A stretch of DNA of 14,796 bases from CAYWNA01 sp964459305 (GTDB taxonomy: Bacteria; Planctomycetota; Planctomycetia; Pirellulales; Pirellulaceae). The translations under genes and the position numbers were made by a program. The stretch is taken from the NCBI GenBank assembly GCA_964459305.1, contig CAYWNA010000303.1, positions 1-14,796 on the forward strand. Direction: 5' to 3'. This document shows, piece after piece, positions 12,847-14,796 of this stretch. The notes beneath the pieces are model-generated. The model did not search any database and had not been told where the DNA came from. It saw only the letters and a list, made by a program, of their open reading frames with translations. Each line of letters opens with the position of its first letter. Position 1 is the stretch's first letter.

Positions 12847-14748
12847 ATGAGACCCGCACAACTGAATTGCCGCAGTTCCTTGCCTGCTCGGCAACGTCTC
12901 GACAGGCGAAGGCAGTCACTCGTGATTCTGATGGCATTGAGCGCCATGGGAATAGTCAGTGGGCCGCTCGCGAATCGAGCCGCCGCTGCCGATGCAGGCC
13001 GGCAGTGGGCGATTTTGATTGGTATCGAGGAATATCATCGGGCCAGTCGCCTGCGTTTTACGATCAACGACGTGAAACAGCTTTCCCGGACGTTGCGTAC
13101 GCGCGGCGGGGTCCCGGAGGAGAACATCCTGGAGATTAGCGACACGGCATCCAATGCTCGGCACCAGCCGTTACGAACCAGCTTGCTGGCCGAACTGCCG
13201 CAGTGGCTTGCCAAGCCGGGACCGAAGGACCAGATCATCGTTTACTTCAGCGGTCACGGCTTCCGCGACAAACAAGGGCGGCTATACCTTGCGCCCATCG
13301 ATTGCGATCCGGCAAACCCTGAGGCCACGGGCATTGCTGTCCAATGGTTTCGCGAACAGATTGCATCGTGCAAGGCCGGTTTCAAATTGCTGGTGCTGGA
13401 CGCATGCCACGCGGGCACGGAGAAAGGCGACGAACAGACAACGACCGTACCGGCCGGCGAACTCGGCGAGTTGTTTCGCGACATGCTAGGCGTGGTGACT
13501 CTGGCCAGTTCAACCAGTGACGAGAAAAGCCAGATCTGGGTGGAAAAGCAACAATCGCTGTTCACCTACTGGCTGAATCAAGGTATGAAAGGCCATGCCG
13601 ACACGGATGGCGACAGCGCCGTGTCTATCGACGAACTTTACAGCTACGTCCACCGAAACGTCACGCACTCGGCCGAAGTGCTCTTTCCACGCCCGCAAAC
13701 ACCCGTGCGGATCGTTCGGTCCGGCACGGTGGGCGTTCCGACTGTGGTGCGTTTGCGGCCTCAGTCGCTCAGTCAAGTCATTGGCGACATGGCCGAACAG
13801 TTGGCCTGGGCCATGCAGGAACGGCAGCTTGCGAAAGTGGGCGTGTTGGAATTCACGAACGACACCCAGCTTGGCGAGTTGCTGGGCGCCGATTTTGGAT
13901 TGCTGGGCCGAAGCTGTGCCTCGAACCTGGAACGCCAACTGATGAACCTGGCAGCCGGCAAGTACAGCGTCGTGAATCGGCGCCGTTTGCAGGCGGCTCT
14001 GAACTCCCAGAGGTTTTCGTTGGATGATCTCGGATCGCCCGAAGCGCTCAAGCGTCTGTCGGACAGCGCGGGCGGCATGCCTGTCGTCGCTCTGGGTACG
14101 TTGCGTAACCGCACGGGCCGGGTCGTTCATTTGCACTGCGACTTATTGCGCACCGGTGGCGACGATTTGGCCGGTTCGGCAGGCGGTACCGCGCAGTTGA
14201 ACGAATCCGAATGGGCCATGATCGGCCGTAGCGTGCAAGTGAAACCCGAAGACCGCCGGCCGCCGCTGGCGGGTTCCCCAGAGTCGGAACGCCCGCAGGC
14301 CGAACGGGTCATCGAGCAACTGGACAAGCGGGCCAAGGGGGCACACCCGCTGCTTGATTCGAACTTCCCCTACCGCGTTAGGATCATGGTAAACGGCAAG
14401 GAGCGTAAGCCCGTCTTTCGCGACAACGATTGTTTCGTGGCCCTGCGCAAGGGAGAGGTTTACGAGGTGTGGGTGGAGAACAAGGGCAGACGCGTGACGC
14501 TGATGCGGATGCTGGTGGACGGACTGAATACCTTGCCGCAGAAGGAAGTCCTTAAGGGCGTATCGACCTACCTGGTCGGTGCGCCGGTCAGCCTGGACGA
14601 AGCTCGCTTCTGGATCATGGACCCCGAAGCCTCCAAGGTACACGCCGTCCGAGGTTTCGTGACGGAAACGGGCGTTCAGGGGAAACTGCGTGAGTTTACG
14701 GTAGTCCACGCCTCGGAATCGCTGGCGGCTCGGCAGAAGTTCACGTAA
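12847..14748 (+). CDS. Exported caspase-like (peptidase C14) protein with FlgO/CsgG-like and planctomycete C-terminal domains
   Basis: The protein has 633 residues. A basic N-terminus and hydrophobic stretch (RRRQSLVILMALSAMG, about 20-35) end in RAAAAD, a signal peptide. The caspase domain covers about 52-290: WAILIGIEEY, INDVKQL, IVYFSGHGFRD with catalytic His137, and LLVLDACHAGTE with Cys187 preceded by the usual Asp185. An EF-hand-like loop DTDGDSAVSIDE (252-263) precedes LYSYV. Residues about 308-460 resemble FlgO/CsgG-type outer-membrane-associated domains (KVGVLEFTND, YSVVNRRRLQAAL). The C-terminus (about 505-633, MVNGKERKPVF, KGEVYEVWVENKGRRV, GKLREFTVVHASESLAARQ) is a domain I have seen only in planctomycete secreted proteins. 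The start is fixed by AGGAG eight bases before ATG 12847; a GTG 11 codons upstream is rejected. It follows the first caspase gene by 36 bases. The role is inferred. Confidence 0.88.
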   Translation: MRPAQLNCRSSLPARQRLDRRRQSLVILMALSAMGIVSGPLANRAAAADAGRQWAILIGIEEYHRASRLRFTINDVKQLSRTLRTRGGVPEENILEISDTASNARHQPLRTSLLAELPQWLAKPGPKDQIIVYFSGHGFRDKQGRLYLAPIDCDPANPEATGIAVQWFREQIASCKAGFKLLVLDACHAGTEKGDEQTTTVPAGELGELFRDMLGVVTLASSTSDEKSQIWVEKQQSLFTYWLNQGMKGHADTDGDSAVSIDELYSYVHRNVTHSAEVLFPRPQTPVRIVRSGTVGVPTVVRLRPQSLSQVIGDMAEQLAWAMQERQLAKVGVLEFTNDTQLGELLGADFGLLGRSCASNLERQLMNLAAGKYSVVNRRRLQAALNSQRFSLDDLGSPEALKRLSDSAGGMPVVALGTLRNRTGRVVHLHCDLLRTGGDDLAGSAGGTAQLNESEWAMIGRSVQVKPEDRRPPLAGSPESERPQAERVIEQLDKRAKGAHPLLDSNFPYRVRIMVNGKERKPVFRDNDCFVALRKGEVYEVWVENKGRRVTLMRMLVDGLNTLPQKEVLKGVSTYLVGAPVSLDEARFWIMDPEASKVHAVRGFVTETGVQGKLREFTVVHASESLAARQKFT

Positions 14749-14796
14749 GCGTTCACAGCCCAGTAACCGTATGACCGGCCCTTCTTAATCGTAATC

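Overview
The window looks like chromosomal DNA of a planctomycete, most likely from the Pirellulaceae or a near relative. The main reasons are a giant secreted protein with the planctomycete-type N-terminal sorting motif (RRRLMVESLEIRTMLSA), a truncated recombinase of a type I associate with planctomycetes, and secreted caspase-like proteins with a C-terminal region I associate with this phylum. This assignment rests on recognised protein families, not on a database search.

Layout. Positions 1-1019 hold the edge copy of a palindromic repeat, then a minus-strand Tat-exported superoxide-reductase-like gene (279-749) with its own terminator and a good promoter. The ABC-F translation factor ettA follows on the minus strand (1020-2693). 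Positions 2880-4110 are a gene graveyard: a REP-like palindrome, a GNAT acetyltransferase pseudogene with a frameshift and a lost C-terminus, an 11-bp inverted-repeat element, an ORF6N gene that has lost its 5' end, and a strong terminator. Two small hypothetical genes (4183-4797) follow. A convergent minus-strand pair then encodes an ECF sigma factor and a four-helix membrane protein (6029 to 4889), which looks foreign to its neighbours. A 5'-truncated serine-recombinase C-terminus (6347-6931) closes this accessory part.

Positions 7382-10888 encode one 1168-residue secreted metzincin-like metalloprotease. It carries a pre-peptidase-C-like region, a cadherin-like domain and two copies of a [Calx-beta + about 140-residue beta-rich] module. 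After a gap of about 390 bases come two consecutive exported caspase-like genes. The first (11281-12810) has a DUF4384-like domain followed by a caspase fold whose Cys motif is GTCHSGG. The second (12847-14748) has a caspase fold with the usual DACHAG motif and an EF-hand-like loop, then a FlgO/CsgG-like domain and a planctomycete C-terminal domain. The two genes are 36 bases apart and very probably one operon. They are the best candidate for a little-described system: a pair of exported caspase homologues with different specificity pockets. No partner gene is visible because the window ends 48 bases after the second one.

No tRNA, rRNA, CRISPR array or complete insertion sequence was seen.
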